Of a stretch of DNA of 64,000 nucleotides, positions 48,086-57,327 are shown piece by piece. The DNA is taken from NCBI GenBank assembly GCA_963749575.1, contig CAVVNM010000022.1:186001-250000 (forward strand), written 5' to 3'. The first letter of the stretch is position 1. Every line of letters begins with the position of its first letter. Made by a program: the position numbers and the translations under genes. The notes beneath the pieces are model-generated. The model was given only the letters and a program-made list of their open reading frames with translations. It ran no database searches and was not told the origin of the DNA. This DNA is from JAMXLO01 sp963749575 (GTDB taxonomy: Bacteria; Pseudomonadota; Alphaproteobacteria; Acetobacterales; Acetobacteraceae).

Positions 48086-49025
48086 GTGTACGTCGCAACA
48101 TTCCATCGCACCTTGGTCGCCTTCGACCAGCAGGCCAACGCGCTGCGGCAGGTCAGGCGGTTTCCGGAGCCTGACGATCGCCTGGTCCTGGTCGATCTGC
48201 CGGGCACGATCGTGACCCAGGTGCAGGAGATGCCGCCCGGCTCACGGCCGAGATTTCGCGGGCGGCCCCTTGGATGGCTGCGAGTACGCCGAGGCTGGCG
48301 CCCCCGGCACCTTCACCTTGAGCAGGAACGGGATGTTCGGCGGCGCGGACCTGGTCGGCGACGTGATTGCATTCGACCGCACCACGGCCAGGGAATGGGA
48401 GCTGTTCCAATTCACCTCGCCCGAGGCCGCCCGGAACCTGCTGCGTCCGGTGCAGGACGCGAATGCCTTCGGGCAGGTGGTGCGGGCGATGATCGATGCC
48501 GGCAAGCCGATATCCCTGCATTGGGGCTGCGGACCACGCCGGATCGAGGGGTTCCTGAATATCGATAAGTCGGCCTTCCTCAGCTATCACGATGATTACT
48601 TCCTATTTGATTTCACCGAGCAGGCCTGGCCGATACCGGACGCCTGCGTGGACTACATCTACAGCGAGGACTTCATCGAACACATTCCGCAGAAGAACCA
48701 GATTGCCTTCCTGGCGGAGTCGCTCCGGGTGCTGAAGCCAGGCGGCTATAACCGCGTCAACACGCCGTGCCTGCGCGATGCGATGCGGCGATCGGATTTC
48801 ACCAAGGGATTTGCCGGCGTCTATTTCGCCGAATACGACCTGTGGAGCCATGTCGCGCTGTTCACCCCGGAGTCGTTGGCGGAGCTCGCGCGCATCATCG
48901 GGTATCGGCATGTCTTCCTGACCGCGAAGAACCGCGCTACGTCCCCGCTCGCCGCACTCGACCTCCGTCCTCTGGGCGATCGCGACGATGTTGTCGGCAA
49001 TATCTTCGCTGACCTGCTGAAATGA
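48086..49025 (+). pseudogene. SAM-dependent methyltransferase-like gene, frameshifted
   Basis: The first frame (GTG 48086, GGAAGGGG upstream) gives FHRTLVAFDQQANALRQVRRF and LVDLPGTIVTQVQ. At about 48248 one extra base shifts it. The next frame continues GGPLDGCEYAEAGAPGTFTL, then the methyltransferase part ISLHWGCGPRRIEGFLNIDKS, CVDYIYSEDFIEHIPQKNQIAFLAESLRVLKPGG and a C-terminus ending at 49025. The class I fold's glycine motif appears as LHWGCGPRR. Related proteins methylate sugars or lipids near glycosyltransferases. An internal start could still yield the catalytic part. Confidence 0.8.
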
Positions 49026-49041
49026 TCGATGGTGGAACCAC

Positions 49042-50010
49042 GTGCCACAGCATAGATTTGGCTCACTTCCGGCAGTCTCGACCCTGACCCTCGGTGGCGG
49101 CGGTCTTGGCATGTTGTGGGGAGCGACGACATTCGATGAATGCGTCGCGACGGTGCACGCGGCCGTGGCGGCTGGGATCAACCTGCTCGACCTGGCACCA
49201 CGTTATGGCGACGGCAAGGCCGAGGAGGTGGTGGGCGAGAGCTTTGGCGGCAAATTGCCGCCGGGTGTCCGCGTCACCAGCAAATGCAATCTGGGCAATC
49301 CTCCGGCGGGCGAGATCGAGGCGATCCTGCGGCGTTCGATCGAGGGCAGCCTGCAACGGCTACGTCTGTCGCGGCTCGACCTGTTCTTTCTGCACTCCAA
49401 CGTCGTGCCCGACGCGGCGTTCGCGGCGGGCTGGGGCGATGCCGGCGCGCGCATGACGCCGTACCCGGTGTTCGTCGCACATGTCCGTCCGGTGTTCGAG
49501 AAGCTGGTGGCCGAGGGCCTGATCGGCGCCTGGGGACTGACCGGTATCGGCAATCCGGACACGATCATTCGGCTGCTCAACGAAACGCCCACGCCAAGCG
49601 CGGTGCAGTGCATTGCTAATCTGCTGGACTCACCGGGCGGGCTGAAATTCTTCCACGGCCCGGCGAAACCACGCGCGATCATGGCGGCGGCGCATGGCAA
49701 CGGGGTCGGCGTGATGGGCATCCGCGCGGTGCAGGCCGGCGCGCTCACCGCGGCGATCGACCGGCCGCTGCCGGACGACCACCCGGAGGTCCGCGACTAT
49801 GCGCGTGCCGCCGGCTTCCGCCGACTCTGCGCAGAGCTTGGCGAGAACCCGGCAGTGCTCGCGCACCGTTACGCGCTGTCGCTTGGCATCGACACGCTGG
49901 TGCTGGGCGTGAAGAACCGCGCGGAACTGTCAGACTGCGTCGCTGCCGCCGAAGCGGGGCCGCTGGCTGCTGCATTGATGGCCAGGGTCGATGCGGCGGT
50001 CGCGACCTGA
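49042..50010 (+). CDS. Aldo/keto reductase
   Basis: A 322-residue NAD(P)H-dependent oxidoreductase with a TIM-barrel fold. Landmarks: TLGGGGLGMLWG, GINLLDLAPRYGDGKAEEVVGES (catalytic Asp and Tyr region), SKCNLGN, LRLSRLDLFFLHSN, LIGAWGLTGIGNPDTI and the C-terminal GENPAVLAHRYALSLGIDTLVLGVKNRAEL. GTG start at 49042, close behind the methyltransferase gene. Substrate unknown. Confidence 0.92.
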   Translation: MPQHRFGSLPAVSTLTLGGGGLGMLWGATTFDECVATVHAAVAAGINLLDLAPRYGDGKAEEVVGESFGGKLPPGVRVTSKCNLGNPPAGEIEAILRRSIEGSLQRLRLSRLDLFFLHSNVVPDAAFAAGWGDAGARMTPYPVFVAHVRPVFEKLVAEGLIGAWGLTGIGNPDTIIRLLNETPTPSAVQCIANLLDSPGGLKFFHGPAKPRAIMAAAHGNGVGVMGIRAVQAGALTAAIDRPLPDDHPEVRDYARAAGFRRLCAELGENPAVLAHRYALSLGIDTLVLGVKNRAELSDCVAAAEAGPLAAALMARVDAAVAT

Positions 50011-50454
50011 GATTGCCACCAGACGGTGCGGGTCCCCGCCATCCGGCCCAGGACAACCGGAACGAGCACGATGCACGGTCGATCACTGCGAACATCACAC
50101 CACGTCCCGCGACGGAGCGGGCCGTCGGGACCCCCTGCGGCTGGAGAGCGGGGGTCATAGCGGGCGATCCGCGAGGTCGACGCACGCGTTGAACCGTGGT
50201 CAGGTGTCGGCCTCGCCGCCCACGCTTCACCTCGTCCGACCTGGTCGGTCAAAACGCAATTTTAGCGCCGTCGGGGTAACATTCGCGGGTCAACTGGCGA
50301 GATCCGCGCCGCGCATCCGGGGCGCGTTTGCTCATGTTGCCTTGCACCCAGGCCACGCGAGTGGGTAAACCACCGCGCCCCGCCTGCGCCGTTCCGTTTC
50401 CGATCCACCCGTATTTGAGATCCACAAGGACGAACCCTGGATAACGAGGAACCC
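50011..50454. other. 444 bp without a supported gene
   Basis: Short open frames on both strands have no domain or ribosome-binding site. I see no tRNA, repeat or strong hairpin. It probably contains the promoter of the glycosyltransferase gene. Confidence 0.4.
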
Positions 50455-51450
50455 TTGCCAAAACTGGGTGTCGGAATAGTAACCTTCAACCGACGCAGCA
50501 TTCTGCGTGACACGATCGACAGCGTCCGGGCCATGACGGCGCATGAGCCATCGGTGCTGGTCGTCGCGGATGACGGATCGACGGACGGCACGCCGAACCT
50601 GCTTCGGTTGATGGGTGTAGCATACGTGACCGGCAGGAACATGGGCATTGCCTGGAACAAGAACCGGGCGCTTTACCTCCTGTTCATGCGTCTCCATTGC
50701 GATGTGATCATTCTATTGGAGGACGACACGCGTCCAACGAAGCACGGATGGGAGTCCCCGTTTATCGCGGCTGCCGAGAAGTGGGGGCATGTGAACTGGG
50801 CGCCTCCATGGTTCGACCAGTATGTGACATCCGGCAGTGGAACCCCGGACGATCCTTTCACGAGCGGTTCGGTCACGGCTCAGTGCTCGGCCTATCATGC
50901 CGCCGCATTGGAGCGGGCCGGTTATTTCAATTCCCGCTTTCGCGGCTTTGGCCACGAGCATGTCGAGCATTCGGCGCGATTTGTGCGAATGGGCTTCGGC
51001 GGGCATTCCGACCGAGGCAATGTTTCGTGGAAATTGCTGGCAGGTGACCTGACCGTCGCCGAGGCCAAGAGCCACAGTTCACCGACCTCGACAGAAGAGA
51101 ACCTCCAGATCGCTCATCGGCTGATGGGCGACCAAACGTTTCGAGCACCCTGGCGTGACGATGAAGAGATGGACCGGTTTCTGGCGGAACTCGAGGCTGG
51201 GCACGTTCCGCGGATACTGGTTTCATACTCAGTGGCGCTCGGGCGGCATCCAGGCAGCGGCATTCCATATCGACGTTCCTGTCTTGGATCCGGCGCTTCC
51301 TGCTCGGACGACCGGACAAGTCAGACTCCGGGCACAGGGCAACCGAAAAATCGCTGCCTCGCACGAAATAGCTTCATGCCACGCGACAGTTTGCCGACGC
51401 GGCATCTCGCGGCGAATTCGGCCGCGGGGGTTGCCAGGACGGCGGCGTGA
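50455..51450 (+). CDS. Family 2-type glycosyltransferase
   Basis: A 331-residue protein with a GT-A domain: LGVGIVTFNRRSILRDTIDSV, VVADDGSTDGTPNLLR, NMGIAWNKNRALYLL, VIILLEDDTRP (DxD-like), then GHVNWAPPWFDQYV and a region with FRGFGHEHVEHSARFVRMGF. The start is TTG 50455 behind a GAGGAA-like site. From about residue 250 the sequence becomes Ser/Arg/Pro-rich and unlike the family. Another frame there reads FLSWIRRFLLGRP and stops at about 51367, so the 3' end may also be shifted. It probably acts on surface polysaccharide. Confidence 0.82.
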   Translation: MPKLGVGIVTFNRRSILRDTIDSVRAMTAHEPSVLVVADDGSTDGTPNLLRLMGVAYVTGRNMGIAWNKNRALYLLFMRLHCDVIILLEDDTRPTKHGWESPFIAAAEKWGHVNWAPPWFDQYVTSGSGTPDDPFTSGSVTAQCSAYHAAALERAGYFNSRFRGFGHEHVEHSARFVRMGFGGHSDRGNVSWKLLAGDLTVAEAKSHSSPTSTEENLQIAHRLMGDQTFRAPWRDDEEMDRFLAELEAGHVPRILVSYSVALGRHPGSGIPYRRSCLGSGASCSDDRTSQTPGTGQPKNRCLARNSFMPRDSLPTRHLAANSAAGVARTAA

Positions 51451-51461
51451 TGTCGGGCAGC

Positions 51462-51512
51462 TGTTGTTGCGAAAGCGCTCGACGATGCCGTTGGTCTGTG
51501 GGTTCCTGGTCT
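51462..51512 (-). pseudogene. Tiny IS481-type transposase remnant
   Basis: Read on the minus strand, one frame gives TRNPQTNGIVERFRNN, close to the RSPQTNGIVERFHKT motif around the catalytic glutamate of IS481-family transposases. Neither flank continues the protein. A trace of an old insertion downstream of the glycosyltransferase. Confidence 0.35.
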
Positions 51513-51633
51513 TTCACGTCGCGCATGACGGACATACATGCCGGAGGTTACACTTCGTAGTGCAGGGTTAGGGCGATCTTCACCGATACGCCGCAGGTTG
51601 AGGCCTGCTTCCTTCCAGGCAGGAGACGATATC

Positions 51634-51891
51634 ATGAGCATTGCAAGCGTAGCAGGCGCGACGTCGGCAGCGCTTCCCCAGCAATTGCAAAACCAGCTGC
51701 AGGCTGCTCAATTGGCGGCGCAGGCAAGCCAGCCGAGCGCGATGGCACAGGCCGATCCATCACAACAGGCGTCCCCAGTTCACCATCACCATCACCATCA
51801 CGATGGCGACACCGCTTCGGTTCAGGGATCACCTGCAGCCCAGCCGGCCGCTGCGGCAACAACGCCCATCGCAGTCAATACCGTCGTTTGA
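51634..51891 (+). CDS. Small Gln/Ala-rich protein with a heptahistidine run
   Basis: An 85-residue protein with AGGAG nine bases before ATG 51634. The N-terminal half is Ala/Gln-rich and helical (LPQQLQNQLQAAQLAAQASQ). The centre has seven consecutive histidines followed by DGD, and the tail is Ala/Pro/Thr-rich. No signal peptide and no cysteine. The histidine run suggests metal binding or storage, or a modifiable peptide core. It precedes the TPR/ATP-grasp gene in the same direction. No family recognised. Confidence 0.7.
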   Translation: MSIASVAGATSAALPQQLQNQLQAAQLAAQASQPSAMAQADPSQQASPVHHHHHHHDGDTASVQGSPAAQPAAAATTPIAVNTVV

Positions 51892-52122
51892 TCATCCGGT
51901 GCCGAGAACAGGGCACTTGACGGAAAACCCGTCCGGGCTTGCTCCGTCCGATTGTCCGGCGCCTGGCACATTCGAGGCTATCTACCGGGCGCCTGATGCA
52001 AGCAATCGGCACTACTTCCTCCAGCGCATCGATGCGTTACCCGACTTACAGGACGCGACGCTCGCCGAACGCGAGGCGGCGGCAATATCGTGCTCACCCC
52101 GAAGCGGCATTATGCTTCCGTC

Positions 52123-53529
52123 ATGAGCGCCGGCGATCACATCGGGCGATCGTTGTCATGCGCTCGGCGCTTCGCGGCACGGGGCGATGACGCTGCGGCG
52201 AAGCAGGCGTATGTCGAGGTGTTGCGTCTCAATTCGACGCATTTTGATGCACTCAATGAGCTGGCCGCGCTTGCCAAGGCCAGCGGCCACCGGTCCGCTG
52301 CGCGCACTGCTTATGTCCGGGCGGTGCAAAGCCATCCTGGCAATCCGATCGGCCACGTCAATCTCGCCAATCTGCTGCTCGAGGACGGTGACGTCTCCGG
52401 CGCACGGCCGCATTATGAGGCAGCGCTCGGCATCGATGCCGAGCTTCCTGAAGCGCATCAGGGCTTGGCACTGGTTCTGACCGAGCTTGCCGATGCAGCG
52501 GCGGAAGCGCACTGGCAAAAGGGGTTTGCCGGCCATGCGATTGTCACGAAGCCTTATCGCGGCACCGGGTTCGGCATACCCCTTCTGCTACTGGTTGCGG
52601 CGCGCGGCGGCAACATCCCGACGCAGCACTGGATCGATGACCGTCATTTCGACATCACCGCGATCCATGCCGACTTTTATGATTCCAGTCAGCCCGTTCC
52701 GCCGCATGCACTTGTTGTCAACGCCATCGGCGACGCCGATCTTTGCGAGGCAGCCTTGGCTCGCGCCGACGAGGTGCTCGCGCGCAGTGCAGCTCCTGTG
52801 ATCAATCCGCCTCGGCTGGTGCGAGCAACCAGCCGTGCCGCGAATGCCCGACGCCTTGGCCTGGTGCCCGGTGTGATTGCAGCACGGACCATGGCAGTGC
52901 CCCGCGCGACTATCCTGGCGGCCGATGGGTTGAGCTTCCCGCTGCTGTTGCGTGCACCAGGCTTTCATACCGGTCGGCATTTCCGCTACGTGGAGAACCG
53001 GGATGCATTGGGGCAGGCGGCTGCGAAGCTGCCGGGCGAACGGTTGCTCGCCATCGAGTATCTCGATGCACGCGGGCCGGATGGGATGGCGCGCAAATAC
53101 CGGGTGATGTTCATCGACGGTGCTCTCTATCCGCTGCATCTGGCGATCTCGGCTGACTGGAAGGTCCACTACTTCTCTGCCGCGATGGCGACAAATGCCG
53201 CGCACCGCGCCGAAGAGCGTCGCTTTCTGGACGATATGCCGGCCGTACTGGGCGGACCCGCGATGGCGGCGCTTGGCGGGATCGGCGCGGCACTTGGCCT
53301 GGATTACGGCGGCGTCGATTTCGCGCTCGCGCCCGATGGGTCCGTGCTGCTGTTCGAAGCCAACGCGACGATGGTGATAAATCCGCCCGAGCCGGATCCG
53401 ATCTGGGACTACCGGCGTCGCGCGGTCGGCGATGTGCTGCGCGCCGCCAAGCAGATGCTGTTGCGCCGCGCAGACATCTCACTGGTTACCCGTTCACCCG
53501 CTGGATTGCTTCGCCCAGCGGTCCAATAA
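52123..53529 (+). CDS. TPR protein with ATP-grasp-like C-terminal domain
   Basis: About 468 residues. The N-terminal tetratricopeptide repeats (YVEVLRLNSTHFDALNELAALAKASG, AHPGNP-like QSHPGNPIGHVNLANLLLEDGD, HYEAALGIDAELPEAHQGLALV) are followed by an ATP-grasp-like region: LSFPLLLRAPGFHTGRHFRYV, LLAIEYLDARGPDGMARKYRVMFIDGALYPLHLAI, ALGLDYGGVDFALAPDGSVLLFEANATMVI, where ExNATM resembles the metal-binding end of ATP-grasp ligases. ATG 52123 is used; GTG 52090 is in frame upstream. A frame just before it (51900-52090) has protein-like text and may be the original N-terminus. Possible peptide or amino-acid ligase. Confidence 0.82.
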   Translation: MSAGDHIGRSLSCARRFAARGDDAAAKQAYVEVLRLNSTHFDALNELAALAKASGHRSAARTAYVRAVQSHPGNPIGHVNLANLLLEDGDVSGARPHYEAALGIDAELPEAHQGLALVLTELADAAAEAHWQKGFAGHAIVTKPYRGTGFGIPLLLLVAARGGNIPTQHWIDDRHFDITAIHADFYDSSQPVPPHALVVNAIGDADLCEAALARADEVLARSAAPVINPPRLVRATSRAANARRLGLVPGVIAARTMAVPRATILAADGLSFPLLLRAPGFHTGRHFRYVENRDALGQAAAKLPGERLLAIEYLDARGPDGMARKYRVMFIDGALYPLHLAISADWKVHYFSAAMATNAAHRAEERRFLDDMPAVLGGPAMAALGGIGAALGLDYGGVDFALAPDGSVLLFEANATMVINPPEPDPIWDYRRRAVGDVLRAAKQMLLRRADISLVTRSPAGLLRPAVQ

Positions 53530-53576
53530 CGACAGCCTCGCTTCCGCCTGCACCCGGGCGGCAAGGTCCTGCCGCG

Positions 53577-54623
53577 TCAGCTGTTGGGGCCGCGTTCCAT
53601 CGACACCGGCTGCCAGCGGCGCAGCTTGGTGTTCTGCAGCACCGCCGGATTGACGCAGCTCATCGGCCACTTGCCTTCCAGCACCAGCGCCAGTTCGCGC
53701 CCGACATGCCGTTTGCGCGCGGGGTCGAAGCGCGCTGAAGCGGACGCCGTGTGGGCGCTCAGGATGACGTTGTCCATCTTGAGCAGCGGATTGTTGTTGC
53801 CCGGCGGTTCCAGCTCCAGCACGTCGAGGCCGGCATAGGCGATCCACTTCTCTTCCAGCGCCTTGATCAGTGCAGCCTCCTGCACGGTCGGACCGCGGCC
53901 GGTGTTGATGAAGATCGCCGTCTTCTTCATCAGCCGGAAGTGCTTTTCCCCAAGCAGGCCCTCGGCCTCGGGCCGTGCCGGCGCGTGCATGGAGACGAAG
54001 TCCGATTGCGACATCACCTCTTCCAGCGTGCACGGAACCACGCCGTGCTCGACCATCACCAGTTCCTCGATGAACGGATCATAGGCGATGACGCGCAGAC
54101 CGAACGGCTTGGCGCGCCTGGCGACCGCGCGGGCGACATGGCCGAACGCGACCAGGCCGAGGGTCTGACCCATCAGCCGGGGGATCTGCAGCAGCGCGGG
54201 GCGGCCTTCGCGCCACTTGCCCTCGCGCACCATGCGATCCTGCTCGATGGTGCGACGGAAGGCGGACAGCAGCAGCATCATCGCGTGGTCGGCGACTTCC
54301 TCGATGAACGTGTCTGGGCAGTTGGTCACCGGGATGCCGCGCTCGGTGGCAGCCTTCACGTCCACGCTGTCCACGCCGACACTGCCCAGAATGATGCCGC
54401 GACACCGCTCCGGCAGGCCGTCGATGATCTTCTTGGTAAAGCGGATGCCCTTGGCGTAGACGGCATCGGCGTCTTGGGCGAACTTGATGAAGCCGTCTTC
54501 GTCGGCAGGGCCTTCGACGATCTCGGCGTCGAGGCCTTCCAGCGGCTCCATCTCCAGATCGTAGCCGCCGCCGGCGACGGTGAAGCTTGCGCCCGCGGGC
54601 GTCGCAACCTTGTACTTGGCCAA
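53577..54623 (-). CDS. D-2-hydroxyacid dehydrogenase (NAD-dependent)
   Basis: A 348-residue reductase of the D-isomer-specific 2-hydroxyacid family. Substrate-side landmarks: RGIILGSVGVDSVDVKAATERGIPV, VADHAMMLLLSAFR. The Rossmann fold is TLGLVAFGHVARAVARRAKPFGLRVIAYDPF. The catalytic Arg/Glu/His region appears as INTGRGPTVQEAALIKAL, GLDVLELEPP and VILSAHTAS. The start is TTG 54623 with AAGGAG upstream. Last gene of the leftward catabolic operon, 13 bases after the dehydratase gene. Confidence 0.93.
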   Translation of the reverse strand: MAKYKVATPAGASFTVAGGGYDLEMEPLEGLDAEIVEGPADEDGFIKFAQDADAVYAKGIRFTKKIIDGLPERCRGIILGSVGVDSVDVKAATERGIPVTNCPDTFIEEVADHAMMLLLSAFRRTIEQDRMVREGKWREGRPALLQIPRLMGQTLGLVAFGHVARAVARRAKPFGLRVIAYDPFIEELVMVEHGVVPCTLEEVMSQSDFVSMHAPARPEAEGLLGEKHFRLMKKTAIFINTGRGPTVQEAALIKALEEKWIAYAGLDVLELEPPGNNNPLLKMDNVILSAHTASASARFDPARKRHVGRELALVLEGKWPMSCVNPAVLQNTKLRRWQPVSMERGPNS

Positions 54624-54636
54624 GTCTCGTCTCCTT

Positions 54637-55812
54637 TTAGTGCTGCGGCGGACGCGCGCGCACCGCCTTCTCGTTCACGTCGATGCCCCAGCCGGGACCC
54701 TTCGGCAAGACGAATTCGCCGTTCTCGATGTTCGGCACCGTCAGATAGAATTCGTCGCGCCAGGGCGCGCTGTCGATATCGATCTCCATGACGCGGAAGT
54801 TCGGCACGATCGCGCTGAATGTGGCGCTGATCGCACTGCACAGATGGCCGTAGAAGTTGTGGGGTGCAACATTGACCTCGTAAACGTCGGCCATCGAGGC
54901 GATCTTCAGCGACTCGTTCAGCCCGTTCCAGATCACGTCGACGATTGCCACATCGGTCGCGTAGTTGTCGAAGAAAGGCTTGAACTCGCGACGGCCGTGC
55001 AGTGTCTCGCACGACGCGATCGGGCAGGGCGCGCCGCGTTTGATCTCCGCCAGCGCCGGCGCATCGTGGGTGTCGATCTCCAGCCAGGTCAGGTTGAACG
55101 GCGCCACGGTATCGGCGACGCGCTTGAAGCCTTCGGTCTTGAAGTTGAAGTTGATGTCGAGGTGGATTCCCATTTCCGGCCCGATGGCGGTGCGAATCGC
55201 GCCGAGCTGATCGCTCAGGTCGCGCAGCAGCTTGTTGTCCCAGTTCAGCTCGGGCCAGCCCGGTGTGCGGCCGAAGCCTGGTACGTAGGAGGCAAGCTTG
55301 CCGCCTTCGACCGGAATGATGTTGGTCTTCAGCGCGCGGAAGCCCGCCCGCTTCACCTCCGCGGCATGGTGCGCGAGGTCGTTGTAACTGTTCAGGGGCG
55401 GCACGCCCATCAGTGCCGCGCTGCGCACCCGGTAGGTGCCGAAATGCGACCAGTAAACCGGGATGCGATCACGGATCGGCCCGCCGAACAGCGCGTAGAC
55501 CGGCACGCCGTACGCCTTTCCGGTCACATCGAGCAGCGCGTTCTCGATCGCGGCGATCGCCTGCTGATTGATGCCGCCGCGCGACTGCCGGGTGAGCACG
55601 TGCAGGTGCTGGGTGATCTGCTCGAAACGGCGTGGGTCGCGACCGATCAGTGCCGGCGACAGGCCGCGGATCACGTCCGACAGGCCGATCGAGCCGAAGC
55701 TTTCGTTGAATTCCGACCAGCCGACTATGCCGTCGTCGGTGGTGACCTTGAGAAAGGAGAACATGCGCCAGCCGGCATCGGCCTGGAACGTTTCGACCCG
55801 CTCGATCTTCAT
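54637..55812 (-). CDS. Enolase-superfamily (mandelate racemase/muconate lactonising) enzyme
   Basis: A 391-residue metal-dependent enzyme, probably a sugar-acid dehydratase. The N-terminal capping domain ends near GKAYGVPVYALFGGPIRDRIPVY. In the barrel, ALKTNII is in the position of the KxK base, HLDINFNF gives the first metal Asp, TWLEIDTHD the second ligand and ASCETLHGRREF the third; VNVAPHNFYGHL carries the catalytic His. ATG 55812 has GGAGG upstream. Product keto acids would be reduced or formed by the adjacent dehydrogenase. Confidence 0.92.
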   Translation of the reverse strand: MKIERVETFQADAGWRMFSFLKVTTDDGIVGWSEFNESFGSIGLSDVIRGLSPALIGRDPRRFEQITQHLHVLTRQSRGGINQQAIAAIENALLDVTGKAYGVPVYALFGGPIRDRIPVYWSHFGTYRVRSAALMGVPPLNSYNDLAHHAAEVKRAGFRALKTNIIPVEGGKLASYVPGFGRTPGWPELNWDNKLLRDLSDQLGAIRTAIGPEMGIHLDINFNFKTEGFKRVADTVAPFNLTWLEIDTHDAPALAEIKRGAPCPIASCETLHGRREFKPFFDNYATDVAIVDVIWNGLNESLKIASMADVYEVNVAPHNFYGHLCSAISATFSAIVPNFRVMEIDIDSAPWRDEFYLTVPNIENGEFVLPKGPGWGIDVNEKAVRARPPQH

Positions 55813-55884
55813 GTTTCCTCCGGCCGCCGCGGCTGGGCGATTTCAAGCACGGCCCTGCGCGAGCGGCAAGGCGCGCCGCGGCAT

Positions 55885-57324
55885 TCAGACTGGTTCGCGC
55901 AGAAACCGATCGACCAACCGGTCGGCGCGGCTGCGTTCGGCGCGCTGTTGTGCGTGCAGCAGGTTGCGCGATGCCGAACCGAGATAGAACCGTTCGTATT
56001 GCTCGTTGCGGCTGGCCAGAGCGGTGCCGGCGAAATCCCAGGCCAGTCGGAAGATGCGCGCACGCTGCTCGGCGCTGACGCCGCCGGCACCGCCGATGAA
56101 TTCGTCCAGCAGCGGCCGCAGCGCCGGATCGGCGAACTGTGCCGCCGTCGGCGTGGTCAGCAGATTGTGCGAACCAAGCTCACGGATGATCTCGTTCACC
56201 CGTGGAAACCAGCGCGGCAGGCTGGTGCGCAGCGCGATCAGCGGCGGCGTGTCGGGAAACCAGACGCCGTTGCCGTGTTCGTAGGAATCCGCCTCGGCTG
56301 CGCGAATGGCGCAGCGTGCGAATTCGGCGAAGGTCCAGATCTCGCCAAGCATCTGCTGCGCCTGCGGCAGCGAGGCGTTGATCGCCTCCGCCATGCGGGT
56401 GGCAATACCCCAGGCAAAGGTCAGCTTGGTCTCTGCCCGGATCATCGCCTGCTGCATGATGTTGGGCCACCAGCTCGAGCGCAGAATGCCGTTGTAGACG
56501 ACAAGGCTGCCGTCGATGAACACGCGGTCGCGCGGGATCTCGACGTTGTCGAAAATGACCAGCGCATCCTGTTCATCGAACCTGCTGGAGAGCGGATGAT
56601 CGAACCGCGTGCCCGGTACCGATACGCTGTCGCGGCACAGGAACTTCAATCCTGGTGTCGCCATCGGGATTGAAAAGCTCAGCGCATGCGCGGGGTTCGC
56701 GTCCGGCATGGGTGCCGCCGGGTACACCGCGATCTCGTCGGCGAATGGCGCCAGCGTGGCGAGCACACGGATGCCGCGCACCAGGATGCCATGTTCGGTG
56801 TCGGCCACCTTGTGCAGGGCAACCCGGTTGAGGCCCAGCGGCACCGCCCCCTGCGCGCGATCGACGGTCGGATGGATGATGGCATGGGTCAGCGACAGGT
56901 CGGCGCGTGCCATGTGCTTCTGGTAGCGCACCAGGTTCGCCGCACCTTCGTGGTTGCCGTCGATCGACCACTCGTCGCACCGGCCGGCAAACCCGGCATA
57001 GGTCACGTTCACGTAGTCCGGCGTACGGCCCATCAGGCCCACCGAATATTCGGCGATCGCCTGCAGCCCGGCATGGCGCCGCTCGAGATCCGCGCGCGAC
57101 CGCGGGATCATGTGGCTGACGTTGATCGCTTCGCCAGTTTCCGGATCCGGCATCAGACAGGCATCGGACTGTGCGTGCTGCAGATCGAACACCGCGGCGA
57201 TTGCGTGCGCGGCCCCGGCAAGGGCAGGATGTGACGCCGGGTCGGTCACGCGCTCGCCGCCGAGCCAGACCTCGCGCGTATCCCTGAGCCCGCGGAGGAA
57301 CTGTTCGCCCGTGCGTGCCGGCAC
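55885..57324 (-). CDS. HpaB-like flavin-dependent 4-hydroxyphenylacetate 3-monooxygenase family protein
   Basis: A 479-residue oxygenase of the HpaB/PvcC group, which uses reduced FAD from a separate reductase to hydroxylate phenols. Landmarks: MPARTGEQFLRGLRDTREVWLGGERV, GRTPDYVNVTYAGFAG, LTHAIIHPTVDRA, PLSSRFDEQDALVIFDNVEIPRDRVFIDG and the C-terminal helical domain with GGVSAEQRARIFRLAWDFAGTALASRNEQYERFYLG. GTG 57324 has AAGGAG upstream and follows the permease stop by three bases. No HpaC-type reductase gene is adjacent. Its presence inside a sugar-importer operon is unusual. Confidence 0.92.
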   Translation of the reverse strand: MPARTGEQFLRGLRDTREVWLGGERVTDPASHPALAGAAHAIAAVFDLQHAQSDACLMPDPETGEAINVSHMIPRSRADLERRHAGLQAIAEYSVGLMGRTPDYVNVTYAGFAGRCDEWSIDGNHEGAANLVRYQKHMARADLSLTHAIIHPTVDRAQGAVPLGLNRVALHKVADTEHGILVRGIRVLATLAPFADEIAVYPAAPMPDANPAHALSFSIPMATPGLKFLCRDSVSVPGTRFDHPLSSRFDEQDALVIFDNVEIPRDRVFIDGSLVVYNGILRSSWWPNIMQQAMIRAETKLTFAWGIATRMAEAINASLPQAQQMLGEIWTFAEFARCAIRAAEADSYEHGNGVWFPDTPPLIALRTSLPRWFPRVNEIIRELGSHNLLTTPTAAQFADPALRPLLDEFIGGAGGVSAEQRARIFRLAWDFAGTALASRNEQYERFYLGSASRNLLHAQQRAERSRADRLVDRFLREPV

Positions 57325-57327
57325 CCG

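Noticed and set aside
51781..51801. CAC/CAT alternating heptahistidine run as possible vector His-tag contamination
   Set aside because: It sits in the middle of an open frame with genomic codon use, its own Shine-Dalgarno and no vector elements around it.
54580..56673. 697-codon plus-strand open frame
   Set aside because: Antisense to the enolase-superfamily and HpaB-like genes, both with full motifs and ribosome-binding sites.
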